Source: Colimorpha sp045640985
GTDB taxonomy: Bacteria; Bacteroidota; Bacteroidia; Bacteroidales; P3
Assembly (NCBI GenBank): GCA_045640985.1
Contig: JAZUFZ010000045.1
Coordinates: 1-33,582, forward strand
DNA: 33,582 nucleotides
Reading direction: 5' to 3'
In this document: positions 7,371-16,311 of the stretch, in pieces
Position numbering within the stretch: the first letter of the stretch is position 1
How the letters are laid out: the number at the start of each line of letters is the position of its first letter
Program-made: the position numbers and the translations under genes
Notes under the pieces: model-generated
Told to the model about the DNA's origin: nothing
The model's database searches: none
What the model saw: only the letters and a program-made list of their open reading frames with translations

Positions 7371-9668
7371 ATGAACGAAAATTTCGCCAATCAGATACTC
7401 AAGATATTCGCCAACAATCCGTTTGACTCCTTCAACTACAAACAGATTGCTTCCCGCATGGGCGCTCACGACAAGGGCAGCAGGCAACTCGTGATGGATA
7501 CCATCCTCGAACTGGCAGAACAGAAATACCTCATCGAGGACGGCAAGGGAAAATACAAGATCAATCCCAAAAGCATCAACGACGAACTGCTCCCCCAGAA
7601 CTACCTCATCGGGACTATCGACATGAAGCAGACGGGGAAAGCATACCTCATTCCCAGCGATCCCAACCGCACGGAGGATATACTCATCAGCGCAAACAAT
7701 ACCCGCCACGCCCTCCATGGCGACACGGTGAAAGTGCTGATGTTCCCCCAGCGGAAACTCCACAAACCCGAAGGGCAGGTGGTGGAAATTCTCTCCAGGG
7801 CCAAGACCCGGTTCGTGGGCCGCATTCAGAAAACCGGGAAATTCGCATTTCTCATCTGCGACAACCGTAATATGCCGGTAGATATCTTCATTCCCCTCAC
7901 AGACCTGGGCGGAGCAGAAGAGGGCGAGAAGGCTGTGGTAGAAATGGTGGAATGGCCCGACCACATGAACAATCCCGTCGGACGCGTAATTCACAGACTT
8001 GGCCTTCCGGGAGACAACAACGTGGAGATGCAATCCATTCTCGCAGAATACGACTTCCCGCTGGAGTTCCCGAAGGAAGCCGAACAGGAGGCTGCCGGAA
8101 TTCAGGAGCCGGCCGCCCATGACCTCAAAGGCCGCCGCGATTTCCGCAGCATAACAACGTTCACAATCGACCCCGCAGATGCAAAAGACTTCGATGATGC
8201 CCTCTCCTTCCAGGCACTCTCCAACGGGAACTATGAGATTGGCGTCCATATAGCCGACGTATCTCACTATGTAAAGGTTGGTTCCGCTATTGACCAGGCA
8301 GCCTACGAACGCGGAACCAGCGTGTATCTGGTCGATAGGACTATTCCCATGCTCCCCGAGAAACTCTGCAACGGAGTTTGTTCCCTCCGTCCTGACGAGG
8401 ACAAGCTCTGCTTCAGCGTGGTATTTGAGATGACCCCACAGGCACAGGTTCTCACCCCTTGGTTCGGCAAGACCGTCATCAGGTCCGACCACCGCTATGC
8501 CTACGAAGATGCCCAGGCCATCATTGAAGACAACAGCCAGGCAAAGATACCTTCCGACCACGCTATCCTGCAGCTTCATGCCCTGGCATCCATTCTGCGG
8601 GAACAGCGCTACAAGGAAGGCGCCATCAACTTCGAGAGCCAGGAGGTAAAGTTCACCCTCGATGAAAACGGGAAACCCACAGGAGTCTATATCATGGAAT
8701 CCAAAGAAGCCAACTGGCTGATAGAGGAATTCATGCTTATGGCCAACAAACTGGTGGCCACCCATATAGGAGCCACTCCCAAAGGGGCTCACAAACAGAC
8801 ACCCAAGACCTTTGTCTATCGTGTGCACGATGAACCCAATCCTGAGAAACTCAACACCTTCGTAGAGTTCGTAGCCAAACTTGGATTCAAGATGAAGCTC
8901 GGATCCCGAAAAGCGCTCGCCAACAGCTATAACCAGCTCTTTGAGAAGATCGCCGGCCGCGGAGAAGAGACTATGATTGACAGCATCGCCATACGCACTA
9001 TGAGCAAAGCCTACTACTCCACCCAGAACATAGGACACTACGGACTCGCGTTCCCCTACTACACCCACTTTACCTCCCCTATCCGACGCTATCCTGACCT
9101 TATGGTTCACCGCCTCCTTGAGAAATACCTTGCAGGAGGAGCATCCGCCGATGCTGAGACTTTTGAAGAATACTGCAAACACTGTTCCCTCACCGAACGC
9201 CGTGCTACGGAAGCAGAGCGGGCCAGCATCAAATACAAACAGGCCGAATTTCTCTCCGACAAACTCGGGCAGGTATTTCCCGCCCTTATATCCGGCGTAA
9301 GCAAATGGGGATTCTATGCCGAAATCGAAGGCAACAAATGCGAAGGCATGGTTCCCATCGGAAGCCTCCAGGGGGACTACTATATGCTGGACGAAGACAA
9401 CTACCAGATCATCGGTCGCCGTTACGGGAAATGCTATAAGCTCGGCTACCCCGTCACTATCCGCGTGAAGGGAGTTGATATGACCAAGAAACAGATAGAC
9501 TTTGAACTGGTGGAAGAGCGTGAAGATGTGGATGACATCCTTGATATAACACCACTCAGCCGGGAAACCGTCCGCTCACGAAGCGAAAAACGCCCGAACA
9601 CCACAAAAAAAGCAAAATCCGCCAAGAAGAAGTCCGCTCCGAAGAAGCGGGCTACCCAAAAGCGATAA
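7371..9668 (+). CDS. rnr: Ribonuclease R
   Basis: The 765-aa protein is a processive 3'-5' exoribonuclease of the RNB family, acting in mRNA decay, rRNA quality control and tmRNA turnover. Domain order is an N-terminal winged-helix region, cold-shock-like OB domains (about 80-230), the RNB catalytic domain, an S1 domain (about 640-720) and a basic tail. The catalytic aspartates are D267, D273, D275 and D276 in IDPADAKDFDDAL. Other RNB marks are HIADVSHYV, VYLVDRTIPMLP and YTHFTSPIRRYPDL. The S1 domain includes GVSKWGFYAEIEG. The last about 30 residues are rich in Lys, Arg and Ala, as in many RNase R proteins. It follows dcp by 4 bp. A 607-aa open frame lies antisense within it and is a shadow. 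Confidence 0.96.
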   Translation: MNENFANQILKIFANNPFDSFNYKQIASRMGAHDKGSRQLVMDTILELAEQKYLIEDGKGKYKINPKSINDELLPQNYLIGTIDMKQTGKAYLIPSDPNRTEDILISANNTRHALHGDTVKVLMFPQRKLHKPEGQVVEILSRAKTRFVGRIQKTGKFAFLICDNRNMPVDIFIPLTDLGGAEEGEKAVVEMVEWPDHMNNPVGRVIHRLGLPGDNNVEMQSILAEYDFPLEFPKEAEQEAAGIQEPAAHDLKGRRDFRSITTFTIDPADAKDFDDALSFQALSNGNYEIGVHIADVSHYVKVGSAIDQAAYERGTSVYLVDRTIPMLPEKLCNGVCSLRPDEDKLCFSVVFEMTPQAQVLTPWFGKTVIRSDHRYAYEDAQAIIEDNSQAKIPSDHAILQLHALASILREQRYKEGAINFESQEVKFTLDENGKPTGVYIMESKEANWLIEEFMLMANKLVATHIGATPKGAHKQTPKTFVYRVHDEPNPEKLNTFVEFVAKLGFKMKLGSRKALANSYNQLFEKIAGRGEETMIDSIAIRTMSKAYYSTQNIGHYGLAFPYYTHFTSPIRRYPDLMVHRLLEKYLAGGASADAETFEEYCKHCSLTERRATEAERASIKYKQAEFLSDKLGQVFPALISGVSKWGFYAEIEGNKCEGMVPIGSLQGDYYMLDEDNYQIIGRRYGKCYKLGYPVTIRVKGVDMTKKQIDFELVEEREDVDDILDITPLSRETVRSRSEKRPNTTKKAKSAKKKSAPKKRATQKR

Positions 9669-9728
9669 CCGCAACGCACGATAAAACAACAACATAACGG
9701 GTCAGGAAAAATATTTTTCATTTTTTTT

Positions 9729-9762
9729 CTTGACTCGTACCTTACGTTACGGTGTATCTTTG
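9729..9762 (+). promoter_or_regulatory. Promoter of the MerR-family gene, possible operator in spacer
   Basis: A -7 motif tatctttg lies at 9755-9762 and a -33-like cttg at 9729-9732. The spacer is 22 bp, longer than the usual 19-21. It contains accttacgttacggt, with a direct repeat ttacg-ttacg and weak dyad ends (acc/ggt). MerR-family regulators act on over-long spacers, so autoregulation here is plausible but unproven. Confidence 0.55.
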
Positions 9763-9791
9763 CAGCCGAATTCACACCAACACTTGCAAGT

Positions 9792-10619
9792 ATGACCAGT
9801 AAAAACAAATTAAAAATCCAAGAGTTCTCCCGGCTGTGCGGGGTTACGGTGCGCACCTTGAGACACTATGAGCAAATCGGACTACTTATTCCCAAGGAAA
9901 AAGATGTCTGGACCGGCTACCGCTATTACCACATATCCCAAATGCAAGATATGGAAAATATCAAAAAGCTCAAGGAACTGAGCTACACACTGGAAGAGAT
10001 CCTTGATTTCTTTGCCTCAGGAAACCTCAATCCCGGCATAGAATCACTCGAAAGGAAAATCGCCCTCTGCGAACAGGAACTTGCCAGTCTCCAGCAACGC
10101 CACACCACCCTCCTCAACATCCTGAACTCTACAAACAGCATTATCAACATGGAAAAAATCAGCATTCAATCCTTACCGGAAATCATTGTGGCTTCACATC
10201 GTACTATTATTCCGTCATATAACGCACTTGGAACACTCTGCGTAGAAGTAATCGGTCCCGAAATGGTACGTCTCGGCTGTAAATGTCCACAGCCCGGCTA
10301 TTGCTTTACCATTGAACATAACGAATACCGGCCCACCAATATTGATATCGAATATTGCGAGCAGGTAGAAGAACTCTGCACAGATTCCAGTATCATCAAA
10401 TTCAAAGTCCTTCCCGAAGTACCTAAGGCTGTATGTATGAAACATCATGGGGCCTACGAAAATCTGCACCAGAGTTATATAGAGGTTTTCCAATACATCG
10501 AACAGCAGGGACTGAAAGTAGCCGGACCCCCGCGCGCCAACTATATTGACGGTATCTGGAATCAGGAAGACCCGAAGAACTGGCTTACACTCATACAGGT
10601 ACCAGTAGAAGAAATATAA
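9792..10619 (+). CDS. MerR-family regulator with GyrI-like effector domain
   Basis: The 275-aa protein has an N-terminal MerR winged helix: IQEFSRLCGVTVRTLRHYEQ, then IGLL, GYRYY and LKELSYTLEEI (about residues 8-72). A coiled-coil dimer helix follows (about 85-120), ending LNSTNSIINME. The C-terminal half (about 125-275) begins ISIQSLPEIIVASHRT and ends GIWNQEDPKNWLTLIQVPV, the pattern of GyrI-like/AraC effector-binding domains found in BmrR-type multidrug sensors. It probably senses a hydrophobic or cationic ligand and distorts its target promoter. No transporter gene lies beside it, so the regulon is unknown. The start follows the promoter closely and a strong terminator follows the stop, so it is monocistronic. 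Confidence 0.88.
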   Translation: MTSKNKLKIQEFSRLCGVTVRTLRHYEQIGLLIPKEKDVWTGYRYYHISQMQDMENIKKLKELSYTLEEILDFFASGNLNPGIESLERKIALCEQELASLQQRHTTLLNILNSTNSIINMEKISIQSLPEIIVASHRTIIPSYNALGTLCVEVIGPEMVRLGCKCPQPGYCFTIEHNEYRPTNIDIEYCEQVEELCTDSSIIKFKVLPEVPKAVCMKHHGAYENLHQSYIEVFQYIEQQGLKVAGPPRANYIDGIWNQEDPKNWLTLIQVPVEEI

Positions 10620-10685
10620 AAAACATTACTGATGTTTTAAGCGTATTCACTATCGGATACCCTTTCCCTGTTTTACTCTTACAAG

Positions 10686-10734
10686 AAATTCACCGATAAT
10701 CTTTTGACTATCGGTGAATTTCTTTGTTTTTGTA
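10686..10734 (+). terminator. Terminator after the MerR gene, shared with tmRNA
   Basis: Perfect 13-bp arms aaattcaccgata (10686-10698) and tatcggtgaattt (10709-10721) enclose a 10-nt loop. On the plus strand tctttgttttt follows. The minus-strand read gives the same stem for transcription leaving tmRNA, with a weaker T tract, so it may work both ways. Confidence 0.85.
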
Positions 10735-10745
10735 GTGTTTCCTAA

Positions 10746-11138
10746 GGTGGAGCTGGAGGGAGTCGAACCCTCGTCCAAACAAGTAACAAATATGTTTTCT
10801 ACATGCTTATTCTGCGATTGATTTTGGTGGTTGAGGCGGACACAGACACCCAAAACAACCCTTATTCCCTAAAAATTCATCATCCTATCGGGACTTTCGG
10901 ATGACTATCCTGTCTTTATGAGCACCTCCTGATCATACGCCGGCAGGCGGGGCGGATGGGAGATGTCTTGTCACCACAACTGTTGTGGCGATTATGATAA
11001 CCTACTATACTTCAGTTATGCAGCAAGAGCGTAGTTATTTTCGCCAATTAATTGTCTGCATCGGTTTTCAAGGCTGCTGATGCGTGAGCCTGCATGCTTA
11101 CATACCCATTATCCTTGCTGTCGAAACCGGTCAGCCCC
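10746..11138 (-). ncRNA. ssrA: Transfer-messenger RNA (tmRNA)
   Basis: On the minus strand the 5' end reads ggggctgaccggtttcgaca and the 3' end gagggttcgactccctccag followed by ctccacc. The first seven bases (ggggctg) pair with cagctcc near the 3' end to form the tRNA-like acceptor stem, and a T arm gagggttcgactccctc is present. The terminal CC is encoded but the final A is not (T in the DNA), so the CCA end must be completed enzymatically. The RNA is about 393 nt. It rescues stalled ribosomes together with SmpB. No TAnnTTTG motif is visible directly upstream, so it may be co-transcribed with tRNA-Asp by read-through or use an unrecognised promoter. Confidence 0.96.
11016..11045 (-). other. 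tmRNA proteolysis tag reading frame
   Basis: Inside the tmRNA, the frame ggc gaa aat aac tac gct ctt gct gca taa encodes GENNYALAA and stops. The ALAA ending is the classical ClpXP-type degron, and the tag matches the Bacteroidales pattern. The resume codon is inferred to be GGC. Confidence 0.9.
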
Positions 11139-11173
11139 GGAAAATCCGGCAGACGGTTGTGAGGTCTGCATAC

Positions 11174-11203
11174 TAAAAAAGCCCTCTATTAAGAGAGCTT
11201 TTC
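11174..11203 (-). terminator. Hairpin between tRNA-Asp and tmRNA
   Basis: On the minus strand aaagctctc and gagggcttt form a 9-bp stem with one G-T pair and a 6-nt loop, followed by ttt. It lies 5 bp after the tRNA-Asp 3' end and 36 bp before tmRNA. It could end the tRNA transcript or be a processing structure. Confidence 0.65.
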
Positions 11204-11207
11204 TAAG

Positions 11208-11282
11208 CGGTCTGGACGAGACTCGAACTCGCGACCCCATGCGTGACAGGCATGTATTCTAACCAAGCTGAACTACCAGACC
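11208..11282 (-). tRNA. tRNA-Asp (GUC)
   Basis: On the minus strand the acceptor arms ggtctgg and ccagacc pair perfectly with discriminator G. The D arm is gttc...gaat. The anticodon stem catgc/gcatg carries loop ctgtcac, giving anticodon GTC for aspartate. The T arm gcgag-ttcgagt-ctcgt is regular with one G-T pair. The 3' CCA is not encoded (CTT follows). Length is 75 nt. Confidence 0.96.
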
Positions 11283-11334
11283 ATTTTGCTTTTCAGGATT
11301 TGAAAGAACTCTTTTTTCTTCCGAAATGCGAGTG

Positions 11335-11365
11335 CAAAGATACAGCATTTTTTTATTCCCGCAAA
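11335..11365 (-). promoter_or_regulatory. Promoter of tRNA-Asp
   Basis: On the minus strand TTTG (11365-11362) and TATCTTTG (11342-11335) are separated by exactly 19 bp, a textbook Bacteroidetes promoter. It lies about 50 bp upstream of the tRNA 5' end. Confidence 0.85.
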
Positions 11366-11507
11366 ATTTTTTTTCACATTTTTCGATTACAACACCGTAA
11401 ACAACTGATTTTCAAACAATATTTTTTTGATTTTTTTATTATATCGGAACAATTTATAGGTATAAAAACACCTTTTCTTGAGACAAAATTGTATTTTTGA
11501 AGACTTT

Positions 11508-12389
11508 TCAGACTGATGTTGCGGGCACAATTGGGTCAATTTTATGTATAAGTCCCTGTAACACAGCACCTGGACCCACTTCAAAGAATTGTTCAGCCCC
11601 TGCGAGTATCATATTCTGCACAATTTCAGTCCACCTTACCGGCGCGGTAAGCTGGGCAATGAGATTCTGCTGTATGTGATGGGGATCGGTTTCCGGTTGT
11701 GCAGTAACATTCTGGAATATAGGGCATACGGGAGTCTTGAACGGAGTCTGGGCTATAGCCTCCGCAAGTTGCTGGCGGGCAGGTTCCATAAGCGGCGAAT
11801 GGAAGGCTCCGCCTACTGCAAGGGGAAGCGCACGCCCTTTAAGGGCCTTTACCTGCTGGATGGCAGACTCCACACCGGCGAGAGTGCCGCTGATGACGAG
11901 CTGTCCGGGACAGTTATAGTTGGCCGGTACTACGACTTCCGCAACGGAGATTTCTCTGCATATCTGTTCCACGGAAGCATCGTCAAGTTTGAGTACTGCC
12001 GCCATAGTGGAGGGCTGCAACTGGCAGGCCTGCTGCATGGCCTGCGCACGAGCAGACACGAGACGCAATCCATCCTGAAACGTAAGTGCCTCCGCGGCTA
12101 CAAGGGCAGAAAATTCACCAAGGGAATGGCCCGCCACCATGGCGGGACAGAAAGACTGGCCGAGACTTTTTGCCAGCACAACGGAATGAAGGAATACTGC
12201 CGGCTGGGTCACATTGGTCTGCTTGAGATCTTCGGCAGTTCCGTGAAACATAACCTCGGTGATGGGGAAGCCGAGTATTTCATTTGCTTCGTCCATCATG
12301 TCGCGGCAGACGGAGTTTTCGTTATAGAGTTCCTGTGCCATTCCAGGGAACTGTGCGCCCTGTCCGGGAAATACGTATGCGGTTTTCAT
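11508..12389 (-). CDS. fabD: Malonyl-CoA:ACP transacylase
   Basis: FabD moves the malonyl group from coenzyme A to acyl carrier protein, supplying fatty-acid elongation in the cytoplasm. The 293-aa protein begins with the FabD signature FPGQGAQFPGM (residues 7-17). It has the nucleophile Ser89 in AGHSLGEFSAL, Arg in the conserved helix GLRLVSARAQAM, the catalytic His197 in GAFHSPLM, and the late motif FEVGPGAVLQGL. Length is normal. Its start overlaps the stop of the flippase-like gene by 4 nt (ATGA), making it the last gene of a cluster of envelope genes; no other fab gene is nearby. No clear terminator follows before the tRNA promoter region. Confidence 0.96.
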   Translation of the reverse strand: MKTAYVFPGQGAQFPGMAQELYNENSVCRDMMDEANEILGFPITEVMFHGTAEDLKQTNVTQPAVFLHSVVLAKSLGQSFCPAMVAGHSLGEFSALVAAEALTFQDGLRLVSARAQAMQQACQLQPSTMAAVLKLDDASVEQICREISVAEVVVPANYNCPGQLVISGTLAGVESAIQQVKALKGRALPLAVGGAFHSPLMEPARQQLAEAIAQTPFKTPVCPIFQNVTAQPETDPHHIQQNLIAQLTAPVRWTEIVQNMILAGAEQFFEVGPGAVLQGLIHKIDPIVPATSV

Positions 12390-13675
12390 AACTGATGAAT
12401 TTGCGGGTTATTACGGGGGATGATTTTTAACGAAAGTATTAGTTGGGCAAGTGCCATGAAGGTCTGTGCTATAAGGCTTGAAAAAGCACTTCCCACAGCC
12501 TGGAAACGCGGGATCAGCACAAGGTTGGCAAGAATATTGAGCAGGAGTGTAAGGGCTGCCAGTATATTAAGCTGACGGAGATTACCGTTTGCGGTCAATA
12601 ATGTGCCGAAGATATAGGTGATTGAAATCGGTATAAGACAGAAGATGATGACGCGAAAGACTGCTGCGGAGGCCTCCACATTATGATGATACAGTATCTG
12701 GATGATTTCCTGGGAGAAGCAGGAGCACAGCACAGCTACGGGAACGGCAAATAGCATGAGGAGCAGAAACACCTTGCGCGCAACCGTATGTGTCTGGGTG
12801 AAGTCCCGGTCGTGAAGCAGACGTACAAACGTCGGAAGCAACGGAATGCTTACCAGATATGCCACCATGGAAAGTGCGTCCAGCAACCGGAAAGCCTCGG
12901 CATAGTTGCCAGACTGCACGGCCCCGTCAGGGAGTAATTCCCGCAACAGTATAGGGTCGAGACGATTGTAAGTTGCCATAAGAAGTACCAGCAAGGCAAA
13001 TGGAAAACTCTGCTTCAATATAGCGAGCGAGAAAAGACGGAAGTTCTTAGGCCTCCGGATGGCAGTTCTCCGGGCGAGCACTCCTAAAGCTATTGCAAGC
13101 GTGAGAAGATAGGCAACCGTCTGGGCATACACGAAATATTCTATACGGAAGCGTCCTGCGTCAAGTTTCAGCAGAAGGAAACCGCAGATGATGATCATCA
13201 GAAGCCGGTCCATCACCGAAAGCACGCTGTCGAACCTGAACATCAGCAGTCCCTGGAAATTGCTCCGCAGATACAGTATCATGGAACTCAGAAACTGATT
13301 GAACGAGAGCCATGCCAGAAGATAGAACTCTCGGCTGTCGAACCCTAAAAGCAATGCTACGGAGAACGTCACCAGGAGATATAGCCCGAGGAGCATCACC
13401 TTCATCGAGAAGATGCCTCCGAAGTATTTGTGGATGAGCGTGGGGTGCTGGGCAATATTGCGGGTATTGAAGTTCGTGGCTCCGAGATCCAGCAGGATAT
13501 TGAAGATATAGCTCAGGTTGAATATCGGGAAATAGAGACCGTAAACCTCGTTCCCTACTGCATTCTGTACCCCCACTTCAATCCCCAGAAGCCATATCGG
13601 CTTCAAAAGGATGTTCAGCAGAAGCATCCAGAACATACCTGAAAAGAGTTTTTTCTTCAGATCCATAAACGGCAC
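12386..13675 (-). CDS. Polysaccharide flippase-like (MOP superfamily) membrane protein
   Basis: The 429-aa protein is hydrophobic throughout, with about 12 predicted membrane segments. Its start MDLKKKLFSGMFWMLLLNIL and the block GVQNAVGNEVYGLYFPIFNLSYIFNILLDLG recall the N-terminal half of Wzx/MATE-like oligosaccharide flippases (polysaccharide biosynthesis proteins). A role in moving a lipid-linked glycan across the inner membrane is inferred from the family; the substrate is unknown. No glycosyltransferases sit beside it, unlike classical capsule loci. M4 is an equally plausible start. It follows the Ig-like lipoprotein gene by 15 bp and overlaps fabD by 4 nt. Confidence 0.78.
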   Translation of the reverse strand: MPFMDLKKKLFSGMFWMLLLNILLKPIWLLGIEVGVQNAVGNEVYGLYFPIFNLSYIFNILLDLGATNFNTRNIAQHPTLIHKYFGGIFSMKVMLLGLYLLVTFSVALLLGFDSREFYLLAWLSFNQFLSSMILYLRSNFQGLLMFRFDSVLSVMDRLLMIIICGFLLLKLDAGRFRIEYFVYAQTVAYLLTLAIALGVLARRTAIRRPKNFRLFSLAILKQSFPFALLVLLMATYNRLDPILLRELLPDGAVQSGNYAEAFRLLDALSMVAYLVSIPLLPTFVRLLHDRDFTQTHTVARKVFLLLMLFAVPVAVLCSCFSQEIIQILYHHNVEASAAVFRVIIFCLIPISITYIFGTLLTANGNLRQLNILAALTLLLNILANLVLIPRFQAVGSAFSSLIAQTFMALAQLILSLKIIPRNNPQIHQL

Positions 13676-13690
13676 ATTTTCAATTATGCA

Positions 13691-15418
13691 CTACAGACTT
13701 TCCACATCGTCAATTGTCCAGGCCTCTTCCATATCCCAGTTGGCGCGCAGTTCAAGCGTTTTGCTGTAGGTTCGGACTTCTTCGGGCTGCGTTCCTTTCC
13801 AATAGTCGCCGGGGTCCCATTTCCCGTTCCCGTTGGCATCGAGTACGACCCTGAGCATATATTTCCCCGGCAGGAGTTTCTGGAACTCCACATCTCCGCT
13901 CCCTTCAAAACACTTCTGCGACACCAGAACCCCATTTGCACCTAACAGCTGCACCACAGCCGATGCTGGCTGCTGATGATGGATAAGGTGGATAAGTATA
14001 TTCCCGTATTCGTCAGCTTTGGTTATTGTGGTGGTAAACGCAAGCGAATCTGCAGAATGGCCGTAAAGGTCATATACTCTGTCCTTGGGGATGAAGAACT
14101 TATACTGGATTCCCTGTGCTGGCTGCAACTGTATCATCGCCTTGAGACCGGTGGAATCCAGCCTGAGCGGGCATTTCATCCGCGTACTGTCCGCAAGATT
14201 CATCACCTCCACCACCGTATCGGCTCCAAGGATGCGGGCTATCGGATTCTCGAACCTTACCCACAAAGTGTCAAAATACGGGTGGGCGGACTTTACCATG
14301 GACCTCATCAACGGCGTATTGCCTGCCTGCATTGGGGTGGATTTCTTTTTGCGGTATTTCAGCGAAAGGGTATCCTGAATGCCCGACGGGTCGCTTATCA
14401 CGAGTCGCAGGGAGTCGCTGTTTTCGTTTCTGCACCAGATATCAAGGGTGTCTTTTCCCGCGTTGAGCACCCATTGCAGCGAGTCGGCATCCGAAAGCAC
14501 AGGGGCCTGCAGCGGCGACTGGAAGGAGATCTGGATTCTTCCTTTCCTGAGGTACTCGCTTTTGAGGATGCGCTGGGGCTGGGTTAGGGTTTTGGAGAGC
14601 CGGAGCAGGAGATGCTTTTTCTCGGGAGTCCGGGTTGAATCCGTGGCTGCGGGTCTCTTTGAACCGGCCTTCGCTGTATCGGCTGTGAGGGAATCCGCAG
14701 CGGCCGTATCGGCCTTGACCGGTACGCAGGAATGCACCAGCGTATCGCAGAACGCAATGGCCTCAGATGGGGCATATCTCATGTTCCTGTCCTCGTCTTC
14801 GAGGGCGGCCAGACGGTATGCCCCGGGGCGGATATTGTGAAACTGGAAACGGCCCTGTCTGTCGGTTCGGGTAACATATACGGGTATCTGATTGCATACT
14901 GCCGAGTCCCATAACGCTCCGTCCGAAGTGGGGGCTTCGTAAAGATGCACGCTTACCGTATTCTCCGAAGGCTTCCCTGTGAGGGCATCCTCTACCCACC
15001 CTTCAAGGGTCATCGTATCAAGACAGTTACCCGTGGAGAAGGCATATTCAAGACTTTCCAGCGGATTGCCTTCGTTGAAATCCACGATCGCTCCTTTGAA
15101 CTGGAAGAGATAGGTGGTGTTTTCTTTGAGGGTATCCTTGATTTTCACCATAATGCCATGCCCTTTCTGCACATATTCGGGCTTTTTCTCCATCGGGGGC
15201 GAAATCAGGATGTTGTTGTCGGCATCCTTTACCGTCACATACTCATCGAACTGTATATAAAACCCCTGCTGGCTGAAGTTCAGCGTTCCCGAAGGGGGAT
15301 TGACGGAAACCGCCTTGGGGGGCTGGGTGTCTTTGGGGCCTCCGGTGGGATAGCCCTGCTTTGCGCACCCCGAAAGGAGCGCAGCCGTCAGGATTCCTAT
15401 AATCAGAAGTGGTCTCAT
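13691..15418 (-). CDS. Ig-like domain lipoprotein
   Basis: The 575-aa protein has a lipoprotein signal peptide ending LLSGC (Cys18). The mature part starts AKQGYPTGGPKDTQPPK, then an Ig-like (Big_5/SbsA-type) domain with NPPSGTLNFSQQGFYIQFDEYV (split at the central Gly-Thr turn). This start, GG-PKD-PP and FDEYV, is typical of a widespread Bacteroidetes lipoprotein family of unknown function. Later parts look like beta-sandwich repeats, including a segment GRFQFHNIRPGAYRLAALED similar to carboxypeptidase-regulatory-like folds. A Thr/Ala/Asp/Ser-rich linker lies around residues 235-270. The C-terminus repeats the theme with LLPGKYMLRVVLDANGNGKWDPG. It probably sits in the outer-membrane lipoprotein layer. 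Its ATG overlaps the phosphoesterase stop by 4 nt. Confidence 0.82.
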   Translation of the reverse strand: MRPLLIIGILTAALLSGCAKQGYPTGGPKDTQPPKAVSVNPPSGTLNFSQQGFYIQFDEYVTVKDADNNILISPPMEKKPEYVQKGHGIMVKIKDTLKENTTYLFQFKGAIVDFNEGNPLESLEYAFSTGNCLDTMTLEGWVEDALTGKPSENTVSVHLYEAPTSDGALWDSAVCNQIPVYVTRTDRQGRFQFHNIRPGAYRLAALEDEDRNMRYAPSEAIAFCDTLVHSCVPVKADTAAADSLTADTAKAGSKRPAATDSTRTPEKKHLLLRLSKTLTQPQRILKSEYLRKGRIQISFQSPLQAPVLSDADSLQWVLNAGKDTLDIWCRNENSDSLRLVISDPSGIQDTLSLKYRKKKSTPMQAGNTPLMRSMVKSAHPYFDTLWVRFENPIARILGADTVVEVMNLADSTRMKCPLRLDSTGLKAMIQLQPAQGIQYKFFIPKDRVYDLYGHSADSLAFTTTITKADEYGNILIHLIHHQQPASAVVQLLGANGVLVSQKCFEGSGDVEFQKLLPGKYMLRVVLDANGNGKWDPGDYWKGTQPEEVRTYSKTLELRANWDMEEAWTIDDVESL

Positions 15419-16311
15419 AGATTCTGGTATTTATAATTTACGCCATCATTGCCGCAATCCACCACAAGGCAGGACGGACCCGACTCTGTGTCGTTGAGAT
15501 TGTCGGTCATCACGTACGGAATGCCTCCTATCACCTGACTTTCCTTATAATGGAAATGGCCCATCATGAAAAGGCTTACATTGCTTTCAGCCATGAGGTC
15601 GGTCAGTTCGTAATATTCCTCCAGCGGAAGATTGGCCGCCGGGGTGGTGCTGTAGTTGTAGGTGGTGCGGAAGATACACACATGGGTGCAGATGATGCAG
15701 TGGCGATATTCGCTGCGGCGGCTCAGCACCTCCCGGAGCCAGCCCATCTGACGCGCCCCGTGAGTGGAATTTCCGCTGTCGAGGAATACATAAAGGTCCT
15801 TATATCCGCCCGCGGTCTGCACCTCAAGGGTATATGTGGAGGTGTGGAAACAGTTTCTGTAGTGGGTATTGCAGTCGAAATAGATATCGTGGTTGCCCAG
15901 AATTACCCAGCAGGTGTCCTGCCCCGCGGCCGCGGGCCGGTTCCGTATGGCGTCCAGCACCATCCTGTAGGGCTCCTCGCCCGCTTTGTTGGCTATGTCG
16001 CCCATGATGATGCTCATCACCGCCCGGGGGTCCTGGCATTCCTGCCTCAGGAACTCCGCTACCCGCGCGGCTGAGGTGTCCACATGCGGGTCGGAACAGG
16101 CATAGAAACGGTATTCGTCCGGCACGCCCGCTATCACATTGGGGCCGTGCGCTTCGTCCCAGGCGAGCCACTCGGCTACCCGCTCCTCGGTCGGGTCTCC
16201 GCTTGAGAAAAACATTCCTTTGATATCCAGACTGTCGCACCCCGCCGTCATCAGCGCTGCCGCTACAGCCGCTATCCGTATTTCCTGTTTCATTTTCTTC
16301 ATGATTTCCAT
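15415..16311 (-). CDS. Calcineurin-like metallophosphoesterase lipoprotein
   Basis: The 298-aa protein carries the metallophosphoesterase metal-site motifs in order: SDPHVD (D74, H76), MGDIANK (D105), GNHDIYFD (N140, H141, D142), a His in ICTHVCIF and GHFHY near the end. The DPH in place of the common DxH spacing still supplies D and H. An N-terminal signal peptide ends LMTAGC, so it is probably lipid-anchored at Cys25; starts at M4 or M7 would give a more usual signal length. It should hydrolyse a phosphoester outside the cytoplasm; the substrate is unknown. Its ATG overlaps the upstream stop by one base (TAATG) and its stop overlaps the next start, indicating tight coupling. Confidence 0.85.
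   Translation of the reverse strand: MEIMKKMKQEIRIAAVAAALMTAGCDSLDIKGMFFSSGDPTEERVAEWLAWDEAHGPNVIAGVPDEYRFYACSDPHVDTSAARVAEFLRQECQDPRAVMSIIMGDIANKAGEEPYRMVLDAIRNRPAAAGQDTCWVILGNHDIYFDCNTHYRNCFHTSTYTLEVQTAGGYKDLYVFLDSGNSTHGARQMGWLREVLSRRSEYRHCIICTHVCIFRTTYNYSTTPAANLPLEEYYELTDLMAESNVSLFMMGHFHYKESQVIGGIPYVMTDNLNDTESGPSCLVVDCGNDGVNYKYQNL

Noticed and set aside
7359..9182. 607-codon open frame antisense to RNase R
   Set aside because: The plus strand encodes an unmistakable RNase R with all catalytic residues. The antisense frame is open because of codon bias, and its translation shows no family features.
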